Below are positions 9,301-19,732 of a stretch of 64,000 nucleotides of DNA, in pieces. The DNA is from a virus. The position numbers and the translations under genes are program-made. The stretch lies in the IMG/VR virus record IMGVR_UViG_3300027969_000086, positions 1 to 64,000 of that record; one strand, written 5' to 3'. A model generated the notes under the pieces. The model saw nothing but the letters and a program-made list of their open reading frames with translations, was not told the DNA's origin and searched no databases. Within the stretch, counting starts at the first letter, position 1. Every line of letters starts with the position of its first letter.

Positions 9301-11754
9301 AGTGACGGCACACCGGGTTGGGACCATATAATTCCAGGATATCCTATCAATGATGTTCTATTGGCAAGTACTAGATATCAGATCGAACCAAGAGTTACAT
9401 TTACAGCACCAGATTTTAATACCTATCCAATAACTCTGCCTAGCAACAGCGTGTGGTCAAAAGTTATATGGGGCGAAACTTCTTCAACTTACAACGACAT
9501 TACTGGTTCTGCTGGTACCGGAGTAGTTGATGAAGAAGTCACACCGGTAGCCGCAATCTGGGATGTTGTAAAAACTGGCAGAAGTTATAGTGTTACCCTA
9601 TCTTCAGCAGGTGCTGGATATGCAGTCGGACAGGCTATTACTATTGATGGTTCTGATGTTGGCGGCATAGATGATGACAACGATATTACAATATATGTAA
9701 CAGCTATATCAGACGATAGTACAAATTCTATCACAGGATTTAGATACGACGGGCAAGCAGCCAGCGGAAACTTTGTAGCATTTGCGTCAGCTAGCAATGC
9801 ATTTGCATATTCTGCGGACGGTATTACTTGGAGCCCGGGCTTTTTGCCAACTTCTGGCAACTGGACTGTAGCAGCCTCAGGTGGTCAACGATTTATTGCT
9901 ATTGCAACCGGATCAACCAATGCCGCAGTATCAATAGACGGTATTACCTGGACTGCGGTCACCCTTCCTTTGTCAAGAAATTGGGTAGGTGCTGCTTACG
10001 GCGGTGGGACATTTGTAGCAATCAGCAATAACTTAGACAGCGCAGTATATAGCACTAACGGTGGAACATCGTGGAATGCAACAGCAATGCCATCATTTGG
10101 TGACTCGTCATTCAATACTTGGGTCGATGTTTGCTACGGACAAAATAAATTCTTTGCAATTGCTAACACGTTAAACACAGGAGCATTTAGCTCTAACGGT
10201 ATAACATGGACTGGAGCACTAGTTGATGCAACAGATGACTCTAGTCAAGTAGACTGGGTAAGCTGTGCCTATGGTAATGGACGCTTTGTAGTTTTATCAA
10301 GTCAAGGAAACCTAGGTTACAGTTTTGACGGTAACACTTGGTACGCAGGTACAGCATTGCCAAAGCAAGACGGTTCTACCGTAATGAACTGGAAGAAAAT
10401 TAGGTTTGCTCAAGGCGTGTTTGTAGCAGTTTGCGACACTGGAAGCGCAGTTATGGGCGGTGACCCAACTACAGGACCAACAGTTTATGCTGCCAAGACT
10501 GAAGACGGCATACTATGGGAAGGTGTAAATCTTTCATCAGCACTGTCGTGGACCGATCTTGCATTTGGAAACCCAAATGTTACACTAGGCGACTCAACAA
10601 TTCTTAATAACTTAGGAACTTGGGTAGCTGTTGGATCGGAAACAGGAACAGCCGCAACAAGATTCTACACCGGAGCAAGAGCCAAAGGTCGTGCAATTAT
10701 TACCAGTGGTAGATTGACAAATATTAGGTTATGGGATCCGGGTTCTGGTTATACTATCGAGCCCACAATGACGGTAACTGATCCTAATAATACCAGCGAG
10801 GCATTTACTTGGAATAGACTAGGCAGCGGAGTTTTAGGACAACCAACATTCTTAAATAGAGGTATTGGTTACAGAAGCAGTACCACAACAGTTACATTAA
10901 ACGGCGACGGATTTGCAGATGTTATACCGACGGGCAAGTTTATTACATTAACTGGATTTACAGAAATTCCTGGCCCAGGAGCACAAGTCATCTTTAATGG
11001 CAAGCCTACTCGATATAGACTAGTTACTATTGCTAATCTAGGAGACTTAGGTGACGGGACACTTAGCATCCAAGCACAAATCAGTCCAACTCTTGATGTA
11101 GATGATTTGATTGAACACGGCCTACAAGTTGCTGTTAGAACACGATACAGTTCTTGTCGAATTACTGGACACGACTTTTTAGATATTGGAACTGGAAATG
11201 TTTTAAACACAAATTATCCCGAACTATATTCGCAAGCAACTTTTCAGTCTTCTCCAGAGAATGAAGTAGTCGAAGGCAACGGTGGTCGAGTATTCTACAC
11301 CTCAACTGATCAAAACGGTAATTTTAGAACCGGCGAATTGTTTGCGGTTGAACAAGCAACTGGTATTGTTACTATTAGTGCAGATTTCTTCGATCTTCAA
11401 GGTCTAAGTGAACTAAAACTAGGTGGAGTTCGACTAGGCGGATCAGCAGTTGTTATTAGAGAATTTTCAACAGATCCTCTATTCAGTGAAGATAGCAATA
11501 ACATTGTTCCAACACAGCGAGCAATTAAAACTTACCTTGCAAGTAGACTAAGTGTTGCAGGATCAGACTTGATTGCCAATGCATTCCAAGCTGGTGAAGT
11601 ATCTGTAGGCGGACAAGAATTTACCAATGTCTTGTTAAACGATATTACTATCCCTGTTAAGGTAGATTTTTCTGGACCAAATGCAGGAGTAACAGGAATG
11701 ATGTTGGCAATGGCAATGTTTTATCGATCATTTAAAGATGACGAAGGGCGATAA
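6304..11754 (+). CDS. Giant fibre/adhesin protein (1816 aa) with CBM-like, beta-helix and BNR-like regions
   Basis: Residues about 10-390 hold seven repeats of roughly 45-55 aa, each with W..W...T.Y..GD.V.YGG..Y.C...H, similar to the chitin/carbohydrate-binding fold CBM5/12. Around 450-530 comes a pectate-lyase-like start (GRFVAPNGTDRPDYGASPYTP, ITVYPGVYEEILPI). One helical module with CKRDVASYIDAICYDLRYTGN is at about 649, followed by a beta-helix-like region containing SLDPGWGPDDNRTWI and ISDGIGAYVLNGGRAELVS. Residues about 1154-1424 carry six or seven Asp-box-like repeats (S.DG.TW) as in sialidase-type propellers. The C-terminal region has FSTDPLFSEDSNNIVPTQRA. It is a likely host-surface-binding fibre. 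The 11800-19713 product is its paralogue. Confidence 0.82.
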   Translation: MADFKISRFRYTWKGQWTTGTAYVRDDVVKYGGGSYVCVRGHTASSDFYTDVDYTVPGSNPAVSSPAWVTMTEGSAWRSDWVTVTQYNIGDVVQYGGYTYLCVDGHLSGATFATNSTKWVDYIISASWKGTFLPVTRYGKGDIVRYGATVYECVVEHTSGTRLETNQANWTIYYQNVDTFNTWTALTNYKVNDLVKYGGSIWKCVTAHTGELAFTPTNWQVELYGYQFGGDWASFTLYQIGDIVRYGGDLFYSNINNNDLNPRDFEDSTIAWTKLAQGYNPRGDWTHTELYRPGDLVRRGGDLYVALRESDNDLSSLDYLSDSDWEKLVPGFNWRGRWGTENSYAIGDLVIYTGVTYRCAAPHYSDSINFPGDNGSVLGLWEIYVNGGDILGLTNPGDLVYYGLSRTNVGDGSSFGPTSIPIGIEDQLLKVDDTNLKTYYEKYGTLVTGRFVAPNGTDRPDYGASPYTPYKTVRYACEQAEAIEGNVDITVYPGVYEEILPIIIPAGTAVKGLEVRAVTVKANEPIAALAGDSNYSIEVLEHLKTLTDNIVRGIPVTVIYPGNNEIQDIRNAGTPADVTQINALYDNIIDYINFYINSTSTDPVMVGTNTANPATADAIAALTANKNFLAAEAVAYNQSTHPEYSFDPDGCKRDVASYIDAICYDLRYTGNYKSLLAARYYRNAVLGSASEDMFYIRDACGLRNMTVSGLSGTLNPFGVFDFYQRPTGGAYVSLDPGWGPDDNRTWIITRSPYIQNVATFGYAAYGQVIDGSLHNGGNKSIVSNDFTQIISDGIGAYVLNGGRAELVSVFTYYSQVGYLAENGGIIRATNGNNSYGKYGAMALGVDDTETPISVTVNNYNHQASVEAAFAGLLGGDSDKIIAFEFENCGQNYTTASYGITGAGAGASVIQEEIRDQAVFEALLVNPYDSTGPGGTGFTFRTANAQTGTTTTIKLAGTDNGVEAEYLGLRIIIISGAGTGQYGYISAYNPTSKYVSVRKESDGTPGWDHIIPGYPINDVLLASTRYQIEPRVTFTAPDFNTYPITLPSNSVWSKVIWGETSSTYNDITGSAGTGVVDEEVTPVAAIWDVVKTGRSYSVTLSSAGAGYAVGQAITIDGSDVGGIDDDNDITIYVTAISDDSTNSITGFRYDGQAASGNFVAFASASNAFAYSADGITWSPGFLPTSGNWTVAASGGQRFIAIATGSTNAAVSIDGITWTAVTLPLSRNWVGAAYGGGTFVAISNNLDSAVYSTNGGTSWNATAMPSFGDSSFNTWVDVCYGQNKFFAIANTLNTGAFSSNGITWTGALVDATDDSSQVDWVSCAYGNGRFVVLSSQGNLGYSFDGNTWYAGTALPKQDGSTVMNWKKIRFAQGVFVAVCDTGSAVMGGDPTTGPTVYAAKTEDGILWEGVNLSSALSWTDLAFGNPNVTLGDSTILNNLGTWVAVGSETGTAATRFYTGARAKGRAIITSGRLTNIRLWDPGSGYTIEPTMTVTDPNNTSEAFTWNRLGSGVLGQPTFLNRGIGYRSSTTTVTLNGDGFADVIPTGKFITLTGFTEIPGPGAQVIFNGKPTRYRLVTIANLGDLGDGTLSIQAQISPTLDVDDLIEHGLQVAVRTRYSSCRITGHDFLDIGTGNVLNTNYPELYSQATFQSSPENEVVEGNGGRVFYTSTDQNGNFRTGELFAVEQATGIVTISADFFDLQGLSELKLGGVRLGGSAVVIREFSTDPLFSEDSNNIVPTQRAIKTYLASRLSVAGSDLIANAFQAGEVSVGGQEFTNVLLNDITIPVKVDFSGPNAGVTGMMLAMAMFYRSFKDDEGR

Positions 11755-11764
11755 TGAGAATGAA

Positions 11765-11770
11765 TAAATA
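11765..11770 (+). promoter_or_regulatory. Putative late promoter AATAAATA
   Basis: TAAATA in the gap between the two giant fibre genes, 30 bases before the ATG at 11800. Confidence 0.65.
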
Positions 11771-11799
11771 CACTAACTTCAACAAACGCGGAGTGAATA

Positions 11800-14700
11800 A
11801 TGGCAGAATTTAAATTAGGTAGAATTAGATTTGTATGGAAAAGTGACTGGGCGACTGGCACCACATACTACAAAGATGACGTTGTCAAGTATGGCGGTAA
11901 AGTGTTTATCTGTATTACAGGTCACGCAGCATCTGCCGACTTCTACACAGACTTAGATGCAATTCCTTCTAAGTGGAATCAACTAAGCGACGGCTTTACA
12001 TGGGAAAACGACTGGGCAGTTGGCACAACTTATAAGACCAACGACATGGTCAAGTACGGTGGCCGCTTATATGTTTGCCGTATTCCTCACACATCCGCAG
12101 CAACCTTAGCATCAGGCTTGGAAGCAGATCTAAATCTAGCAGACAGCACACTTTCTAAGTGGGATAATGTTGCCGACGGTATTGATTGGAAAGGCACATG
12201 GACTGTGTCTACTCGCTACAAAGTTAATGATGTTGTTAAGTATGGTGGTATCAACTATATCTGTAACACTTACCACACTTCAGCAGCGTCTATTTCGCTG
12301 GGTCTAGAAACTGACCTAGGAAAATGGGATGTATTCAATCGCGGTATTGAATATCGCGATGCCTGGACAGCTCTAACACGCTATCGTGTTAACGATGTTG
12401 TTAAGTATGGCGGAACATTATACATCTGTACTCTATTACATACTTCTACATCGAACTTTGGTGTAGATATTAACAATTGGTCTTCTTTTGTTGAAGGCCT
12501 GCAATTTGAAAATACTTGGAGCAGTGCAACATCATACCAGCCAGGCGATATTGTACGCTACGGTGGTAACCAATATGTTGCAACCACAGTCAATCTTGCC
12601 GCAGTTCCATCTACATCTACTGCAAACTGGGATTTATTCAGCAAAGGATTTAGCTTTACAACTGACTGGAGCAATGCAACATCTTATAAAGTAGGTGAAG
12701 TTGTTAGATTAAACGGCTATACCTATCTATGCATATTAGACCACAGTGGACAAACTCCGCCTAGTGCAACCTACTGGACAAGATTAAACAGTGGTGTTCT
12801 TTGGAAAGGTGAATGGGCAAACAGTACCGCTTATTATCTAGGCGACGCAGTTAGATACATGTCCAACGTCTACATCTGCGTTCAGAACCATACCAGCAAC
12901 GATGACGACAGCACAACATTTACAGATTCAACCCGCAGCCCTTCAGGAGACACCGAAGGTGTTTATTGGAATATCTTTAATGTAGGTAATGAATATGCTG
13001 TTATGACCAATCCAGGTGATATGGTCTATTATAACGGTGATCAAGGCCCTGCAAGACTGCCAATTGGTATTGAAGGACAGGTTCTAAAAGTTACTTCCAG
13101 TGGCAATCCTGACTGGGATTATCTAGGAGTTGTTGATCAAAATTATTATGTTGGCAATCACGGAGTTGATTTACCAGCTCCAATCCACGGAAGAACTTCA
13201 GACAAGCCATGGAAGACTGTTCGTTATGCCTTAGAGCAAATCGAAAAAGGTCCTCGCAACCCTGCCGCTCAGCGCCTACTAGAAATGAATCGCGTATTCA
13301 TTCAACGAGAAGTAACAGAATGGATTGCAAGACAGATAATTTCTAATGCATCGCCATTTACTACTTCTTTTGTCTATGACGAATTTAAATGCGAGCGCGA
13401 TGTAGGATTTGTTGTTGACAGAATCATACACGATATCGGCCACGGTGGAAATTTAAAAACTCTTGCAGCAGCATTATCATACATTAATGCCTTAGATGGC
13501 GGTATACTATTTGCCACAGCCTTTGACGAAAACGGTACCGGCACATACTCACGCCTTGCAGAACAAAAAGATGAAGATGTAGCAGCCTACAATTACATGT
13601 TAACCGTGATTGGAAATGTTCTAAATAACCAAGCACCACAGGTAAACTATCAAGTATTAAACGGCGATAATTCTACTGCTATTGTTCCTCAATTCATTGA
13701 CGCTGACTTAGTTGCAGAAACAGGAGTTCTAGCAACTATTACGGATTTAGTTGGCATAGTAACAACTGCACTAACAGATGGCAATACAACTAATCTACCG
13801 GATCGTACTGTACCAGCATCCTTGTTGAATGTTAAAACAGGATCTTATTCTGAAACATTGCCAATGATTGTTCCAACTGATGTTTGTGTACTAGGCGACG
13901 AAAAACGAGCAGTAACAGTTTCCGCAGCAGGCAGCTTAATTGACATATCCGATGCATACTATACTGTTGACACTTTCAATCATGTTCAATCAATTGTTGA
14001 AGACATTGTTACAGGAACTACAATTACTCGAACTACCGGAAATAGTCTAGACCAAAGCATTAATGCTCCGTTCTCTGATGCTACACAAGCTACTGTAACT
14101 GGAAGACTAGTCAAGCTAATGAAGCAACAGGCAGATTTTAAACTAGGTACTATGCATCTTGCCAGTTTAACTGACCCAACTGGATACAATGTCAGCTATC
14201 TAGCAGGTTACGGTAATGCTAGAAAACTAATCAAAGAAAACAAAAAGTTTTTCCAAGAAGAAGTTGTTGCTTACATGGTGGCAACTTATCCTACTTTGAG
14301 TTATGGTAAAGTAAAAACTCGAAGAGATGCTGGATATATCGTAGATGCAGTAATCTATGACTTGACCTATGGCGGAAATGCATTAAGCGTTAAAGCCGGT
14401 CTTGCTTATTATGACGGTGATGACAATACACAACCACAATTACCAACTTCTATTAAAGCACCTACACTGGCAGCACTAGCATTCTTGAAAGATAGACTGC
14501 AGGCCATTGCGGTTAATACACCAGTAACTCCTCTTCAAACAACAGTAGTTCAATTTAGAGGAACAGCAGGTGCAGCTGGAACAGCAACATTTGTTGGCGC
14601 AAGACTAGACGAAATTATTACTATTATTAATACTGGACCTTCTGCTGTAGGAACCACAGTTACATTAACTGATCCAACTCCCGCAAACGGTGTTAACTCT

Positions 14701-17700
14701 ACAACTGCACTAATCAGTGCATATAGTACATTGAGTTCAGCCAACGAAACTATAGTTACCAATGTTGTTGACTATCTAAATACAAACTTTGGCAGCTTTA
14801 GATACAATAGTGCATTTTGCCGCAGAGACAGTGGTTACTTGGTAGATGCAGCATACTACGATGCAGCGTTTGGCTCTAACTTCTGGGCAGTGCAAAACGG
14901 ACTGTCTTATCTACGCAGTCAAGCAGGTGAAGTAACAGCTAACCAACTTGACCAAGAGATTGGTTCAATTAATTATATTAAAGGTCGAGTAGCTGCATCA
15001 GTGGCCAGCGATGCAACAGCAGTATCAAGAGCCAACGCTGCTTATGTTGAAATTGTTGATATCATCGAAAACGGAGTAGCCAATGCTGATGCATTAGTCT
15101 ACACCAGTACAGGCACAGCTAACTTTACCAACGCTAGAGCACAATTGGTTACCAACCGTGCATTCATTATCAGTACTATGGTAACATGGCTAACTGCTAA
15201 CGTTCCTGGATATGTTGCCCTATCAGCAGCTAAAAAATTACTTTGCCAGCGTGACCTAGGCTACGCAATTGATGCATTGGCCTACGATGTTAACTACGGT
15301 GGCAACATTGCTACCCGTAACTTCTGTCGCTCATTGTTCAATAACATCACAGGCGTTGGAATTGAATCAGTTAACAGCGGAACTACTTACACACAACTAG
15401 GTGTAATCACAGCGCAGATTGTTCGTGAAACTTATGCTGGTCAAGATACCAGCGGTACAGCAGCAAGTGCTACTGAGGCAACACGCATGACAACATTGTG
15501 CGGCAATATTTCCACAGTGGCCACAGCAGGTAACCTAAGTGGATTAGTTGCAGAAAGCCTTCCAAGCATTACTTGGGCATCAGCTGGTATTCAAACAGCT
15601 CTAGGTACTCTTGCAACTGACAAAACTGATATTGTTAAGGATACGCTACAATATATCTCTGACAACTACAGCGATTTTACTTACAATCATGCTAAAGCAG
15701 AAAGAGATGCAACAATTGTATTGAAAGCAGTTGGATATGACTTCATGTTCAACACAAATTATCAATCAATTAAAGCAGCGCATGCCTACCTAAGACTAAC
15801 TGCTTCTGAGTTGTTTGATCAATCAACAATTATCAAACAAGTGACTCTTGCATCATTAGAATATACACGCACTCAAGCAATTGCCAATGTTGGAAGTAAT
15901 GCAACAGCTATTGCTAGAATCAATACTCTAATGGACGATGTCTACGCTATTGTCTACAGTGGAAGTAGAGAAGGTGACATGTGTCAAACTGTTGAAAGAA
16001 ACAAAGACTATGCTGCACTACAACTAGAACGCAACAGAGATTTTATTGTTGCTGAAGTTAGTGCATACATTGCAGACACATATACCGATACAGTTACAGC
16101 AGCCACAGCCGCAACTGATGTATTCACTTGCAGCGATACAAGTTGGATGAAGAGAAATGTTGCTGTAAGATTTACTGGAACAACATTTGGTGGCGTAACT
16201 GCTGGAACAACATACTATATACAAGATGTTGTGAGTTCTACAACATTCAAAATTGCAACTACACGAAACACTGCAACAGCATTAGATATTTCAGCTAATG
16301 CTAGCGGTTCAATGACTGTGGCATTGTATTATAATACTGAATTGTGTGCAAGAGATGTTGGAACATACATTGACGCATTGAAGTGGGATTTAAAATACAC
16401 TTCAAATTACAAATCTATGTTTGTTGCACGATACTATGCAAATGCAGTAACAGGCAGTCAAGAAGAAGACATGTACTATCTACGCAACGGCACTGGTCTT
16501 CGTAATATGACATTGCGAGGTCTAGAAGGAGATCTAACACCTCCTAACGCATACGGTACAAGTCGTGTAACCTCAGGAGCATATGCAAGTTTGGATCCAG
16601 GTTGGGGCCCAGCAGACTTCCGCACATGGATTACTGCTCGTTCACCATACATTCAGAACTGTGCTACATTTGGTAATGCTGCGATTGGTCAAAAGATCGA
16701 CGGCTCTTTACACAATGGTGGTAACAAGTCCTTTGTATCCAACGACTTCACACAATTGATCAGTGATGGTATTGGCGCATGGGTTACAAATAATGCTAGA
16801 GCAGAACTTGTTTCGGTATTCTCGTATTATTCACACATTGGTTACCTGTCAGAAAACGGTGGTCGTATTCGTGGTACCAACGGCAACAACAGTTATGGTG
16901 ACTTTGGATCTGTAGCAGAAGGTTTTGACGCAACTGAAACAACCAAGACAGCGATTGTTGACAATAGATATCAATACAAATCAGTAGTTGGTACAGTGAC
17001 CACCGACAGTGATGCAATTTATAGATACGAATTTGACCATGCTGGTAACGAATATACTGAAGCAGCTTGGTTATTGATTGGCCCAGGTAACAACGCCATA
17101 GCTTATCAAGATGAATTCCGTGACGATGCGGTATATCAAGTGCGTATGATTGACAACGTTGATGATAGTACAGCAGCGCCCGAAGCTGACGGAAATCAAG
17201 GTGGCTTTGGTTATGTAACAAATACAGGTACTGCGCAAAACGGATCTTCTACTACTATTACACTGTCAGCCACCGACAACCAACTAAGCACAGCTTATAT
17301 TGGAATGGTACTGCATATCACTTCAGGTAATGGTATTGGTCAATATGCAATTATCAACACCTACGATGCTGGTACTAAAATTGCAGCAGTAATTAAAGAA
17401 ACAACAGGTGCAGGTGGTTGGGATCACCAAGTACCTGGAACAACAATTGTTTCTCCTGACTCTTCAAGTTCATACTTAATTGAACCAAGAATCAGTTTTA
17501 CAAGCCCTACATACTCTGCGGCAGCTACAACATTGCCAACCAGCGGTGCATGGACAGCCGTTGCATACGGAAACACTGCAACTACCTATACCAGCGTTAC
17601 TGGAACCTATTCTGGAGCTGGTCTAAGTGCTAGTTTTATGGTGGTTAGAAACGGTAGCAAATATCAAGTAACAGTACAGGCCGGTGGAACTGGTTACACA

Positions 17701-19713
17701 AGACTTGAAACTATTACAATTCTTGGTACAAGTGTTGGAGGCCTAGCACCGACCAACAATATCACAGTTACAATAACCAGCGTAAACTCAGTAACTGGAG
17801 CAATTCAAGCAGTTGATTTTGAAGGTTACGGACTCGGCGGTAGATTTGTTGCCGTAAGAAGCGGTAGCATTATTGGAGCAACCAGTGAAGATGGAACAAG
17901 TTGGACCACAAGAACTAGTTTGATGCCAAGCGGAGCAGCATGGAAGGCCCTGGCATTTGGACAGTTTGAAGATGGATCGTCTGTAAATCGCAGTACTAGA
18001 TTTGTTGCAGTAGCAGGAACTAGTGCAAATACAACTGGTGCATATTCTGAAGACGGTATAACATGGTCATCATCAACTATGGTAACCAGCGCGACCTGGG
18101 TTGATGTGGCCTACGGTGAAGGCAGATTTGTAGCAATTGCCAGCGACACTACCACTGTTAGAATCAGCTTAGACGGCGAAACCTGGGATCTAACAGGTGC
18201 ATTACCTGCAACAGGATTCACTGCAATTACCTACGGTATGGGATTGTTTGTTGCTGTTAAGTCAGGCGGAACAGCAGCCGCAAGTTCAGTTGATGGTGTT
18301 ACATGGATTTCTAGAACATTGCCAAGTAGCAGTGCATGGAATGCTGTATCATGGGGCAATGGTAGATTCGTAGCAATTTCCAACACCGCAGGATCTACAG
18401 TAGCAGCCTACAGCTTAAACGGAACTAGTTGGACTGCAAGTACATTGCCAGCTTCTGCAACTTGGACAAAAATTGCCTACGGTCAAGGTATGTTCTACGC
18501 AGTTAGTACAACTACACAGGCTGCAAGCAGCCCAGACGGTGTACATTGGACTTCAAGAACCACAGGCGCAGCCGCAAGCGGATTTGCTGCCATTACGCAT
18601 GGTAACCCGCAGCGAATAGGATCATTTGCTGCTGTTGGTGCCGGTACTGGTACTGTAGCAGGTCAAGTATTCTGTGGCGCTACAACAAAGGCTCGTGCAT
18701 ATGTTTCAAGTGAGAAAATTGCAATAATTCGTATTGTTGAACCAGGATCTGGTTACGCCAGCGCACCAACAATTACAATCACAGACCCTAACAACATCTA
18801 TGAAGCACCAACCACAGTAAGATTAGGTGACGGAGTATTGGCTAACCCATCGTTTGTTAACCGTGGTACTGGGTATCAAACATGTAGTGCTGAAATTGAT
18901 ACAGGAGACGGCTATGCTGACTTCTTCCAAGACGGTGCATATGTTGCTGTTAGAAGAATTAGTTCAAGACCAGCACCTGGTGCTAACTTGGTATTTGCAG
19001 GCAGCGATATAACCTACAAAGTTGTTAGCGTGGTCAGCTTTAGAGGCGAATACGACGGTGCATATACTGCGTTCTTCCAAGTAAGTCCAATTCTAAAAGT
19101 TTCAGACAATCTTGCAAATGGAACAGCAATCACAACTAGAATTCGATACAGTCAAGTTCGATTAACTGGACACGACTTCTTAGACATTGGGACAGGCGGA
19201 GTTGGGACAACAAATTACCCTGACCATCCTACGCAGGCCCCAGTCCAGGCAAACGAGGCAGTTGAAAGCAACGGTGGACGAGTGTTCTTTACATCAACGG
19301 ACCAAGACGGTAACTTCCGAGTCGGCGACTTGTTTACTATTGAACAGTCAACTGGTATTGCTACATTGAATGCTGATGCATTTAATATTTCAGGACTGCA
19401 AGAACTTAGCTTGGGCAACTTGTCACTAGGCGGAGCAAGTGCAGCGATTACTGAATTCTCAACAGATCCGTTCTTTACAGCGGACAGCGATTCGGTAGTA
19501 CCGACACAACGAGCTATTAAAGCCTACATTGCTAGCCAAATTGGCGGCGGCGGTGCGAGCTTGATTGTTAACAGCGTAACAGCTGGCGACATTTTGATAG
19601 GAACAAACCAAATTACTAACGTGACAGGTGGAACTATCAACTTTAATGCAACAGTAAACTTCACCGGCGGCCTAACTGGCTCGCCACTTGCATTAAGCTA
19701 TTTCTTAAACTAA
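11800..19713 (+). CDS. Giant fibre/adhesin protein (2637 aa) with expanded internal repeats
   Basis: It has the same architecture as the 1816-aa paralogue just upstream: seven W..W/YGG..Y.C CBM-like repeats (residues about 10-400), a central region, a SLDPGWGPADFRTWI...ISDGIGAWVTNNARAELVS beta-helix-like part, Asp-box-like repeats (about 2012-2273), and the same C-terminal STDPFFTADSDSVVPTQRAIKAY. The extra 820 residues come mainly from a helical module present once in the shorter fibre and about six times here (near residues 528, 838, 1006, 1148, 1298 and 1515; pattern C.RD.GY.VDA..YD..YGGN). It is probably a very long host-recognition fibre. It carries its own late-type promoter upstream. 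Confidence 0.82.
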   Translation: MAEFKLGRIRFVWKSDWATGTTYYKDDVVKYGGKVFICITGHAASADFYTDLDAIPSKWNQLSDGFTWENDWAVGTTYKTNDMVKYGGRLYVCRIPHTSAATLASGLEADLNLADSTLSKWDNVADGIDWKGTWTVSTRYKVNDVVKYGGINYICNTYHTSAASISLGLETDLGKWDVFNRGIEYRDAWTALTRYRVNDVVKYGGTLYICTLLHTSTSNFGVDINNWSSFVEGLQFENTWSSATSYQPGDIVRYGGNQYVATTVNLAAVPSTSTANWDLFSKGFSFTTDWSNATSYKVGEVVRLNGYTYLCILDHSGQTPPSATYWTRLNSGVLWKGEWANSTAYYLGDAVRYMSNVYICVQNHTSNDDDSTTFTDSTRSPSGDTEGVYWNIFNVGNEYAVMTNPGDMVYYNGDQGPARLPIGIEGQVLKVTSSGNPDWDYLGVVDQNYYVGNHGVDLPAPIHGRTSDKPWKTVRYALEQIEKGPRNPAAQRLLEMNRVFIQREVTEWIARQIISNASPFTTSFVYDEFKCERDVGFVVDRIIHDIGHGGNLKTLAAALSYINALDGGILFATAFDENGTGTYSRLAEQKDEDVAAYNYMLTVIGNVLNNQAPQVNYQVLNGDNSTAIVPQFIDADLVAETGVLATITDLVGIVTTALTDGNTTNLPDRTVPASLLNVKTGSYSETLPMIVPTDVCVLGDEKRAVTVSAAGSLIDISDAYYTVDTFNHVQSIVEDIVTGTTITRTTGNSLDQSINAPFSDATQATVTGRLVKLMKQQADFKLGTMHLASLTDPTGYNVSYLAGYGNARKLIKENKKFFQEEVVAYMVATYPTLSYGKVKTRRDAGYIVDAVIYDLTYGGNALSVKAGLAYYDGDDNTQPQLPTSIKAPTLAALAFLKDRLQAIAVNTPVTPLQTTVVQFRGTAGAAGTATFVGARLDEIITIINTGPSAVGTTVTLTDPTPANGVNSTTALISAYSTLSSANETIVTNVVDYLNTNFGSFRYNSAFCRRDSGYLVDAAYYDAAFGSNFWAVQNGLSYLRSQAGEVTANQLDQEIGSINYIKGRVAASVASDATAVSRANAAYVEIVDIIENGVANADALVYTSTGTANFTNARAQLVTNRAFIISTMVTWLTANVPGYVALSAAKKLLCQRDLGYAIDALAYDVNYGGNIATRNFCRSLFNNITGVGIESVNSGTTYTQLGVITAQIVRETYAGQDTSGTAASATEATRMTTLCGNISTVATAGNLSGLVAESLPSITWASAGIQTALGTLATDKTDIVKDTLQYISDNYSDFTYNHAKAERDATIVLKAVGYDFMFNTNYQSIKAAHAYLRLTASELFDQSTIIKQVTLASLEYTRTQAIANVGSNATAIARINTLMDDVYAIVYSGSREGDMCQTVERNKDYAALQLERNRDFIVAEVSAYIADTYTDTVTAATAATDVFTCSDTSWMKRNVAVRFTGTTFGGVTAGTTYYIQDVVSSTTFKIATTRNTATALDISANASGSMTVALYYNTELCARDVGTYIDALKWDLKYTSNYKSMFVARYYANAVTGSQEEDMYYLRNGTGLRNMTLRGLEGDLTPPNAYGTSRVTSGAYASLDPGWGPADFRTWITARSPYIQNCATFGNAAIGQKIDGSLHNGGNKSFVSNDFTQLISDGIGAWVTNNARAELVSVFSYYSHIGYLSENGGRIRGTNGNNSYGDFGSVAEGFDATETTKTAIVDNRYQYKSVVGTVTTDSDAIYRYEFDHAGNEYTEAAWLLIGPGNNAIAYQDEFRDDAVYQVRMIDNVDDSTAAPEADGNQGGFGYVTNTGTAQNGSSTTITLSATDNQLSTAYIGMVLHITSGNGIGQYAIINTYDAGTKIAAVIKETTGAGGWDHQVPGTTIVSPDSSSSYLIEPRISFTSPTYSAAATTLPTSGAWTAVAYGNTATTYTSVTGTYSGAGLSASFMVVRNGSKYQVTVQAGGTGYTRLETITILGTSVGGLAPTNNITVTITSVNSVTGAIQAVDFEGYGLGGRFVAVRSGSIIGATSEDGTSWTTRTSLMPSGAAWKALAFGQFEDGSSVNRSTRFVAVAGTSANTTGAYSEDGITWSSSTMVTSATWVDVAYGEGRFVAIASDTTTVRISLDGETWDLTGALPATGFTAITYGMGLFVAVKSGGTAAASSVDGVTWISRTLPSSSAWNAVSWGNGRFVAISNTAGSTVAAYSLNGTSWTASTLPASATWTKIAYGQGMFYAVSTTTQAASSPDGVHWTSRTTGAAASGFAAITHGNPQRIGSFAAVGAGTGTVAGQVFCGATTKARAYVSSEKIAIIRIVEPGSGYASAPTITITDPNNIYEAPTTVRLGDGVLANPSFVNRGTGYQTCSAEIDTGDGYADFFQDGAYVAVRRISSRPAPGANLVFAGSDITYKVVSVVSFRGEYDGAYTAFFQVSPILKVSDNLANGTAITTRIRYSQVRLTGHDFLDIGTGGVGTTNYPDHPTQAPVQANEAVESNGGRVFFTSTDQDGNFRVGDLFTIEQSTGIATLNADAFNISGLQELSLGNLSLGGASAAITEFSTDPFFTADSDSVVPTQRAIKAYIASQIGGGGASLIVNSVTAGDILIGTNQITNVTGGTINFNATVNFTGGLTGSPLALSYFLN

Positions 19714-19716
19714 ATA
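19711..19716 (+). promoter_or_regulatory. Putative late promoter ACTAAATA
   Basis: TAAATA overlaps the stop codon of the giant fibre and is followed by a GGAG ribosome site and the ATG at 19733. Confidence 0.6.
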
Positions 19717-19732
19717 CATTGGAGAAAACATT

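Noticed and set aside
16024-17221. Minus-strand reading frames inside the giant fibre
   Set aside because: Composition mirrors the repeats of the plus-strand fibre; no ribosome sites and no plausible protein features.
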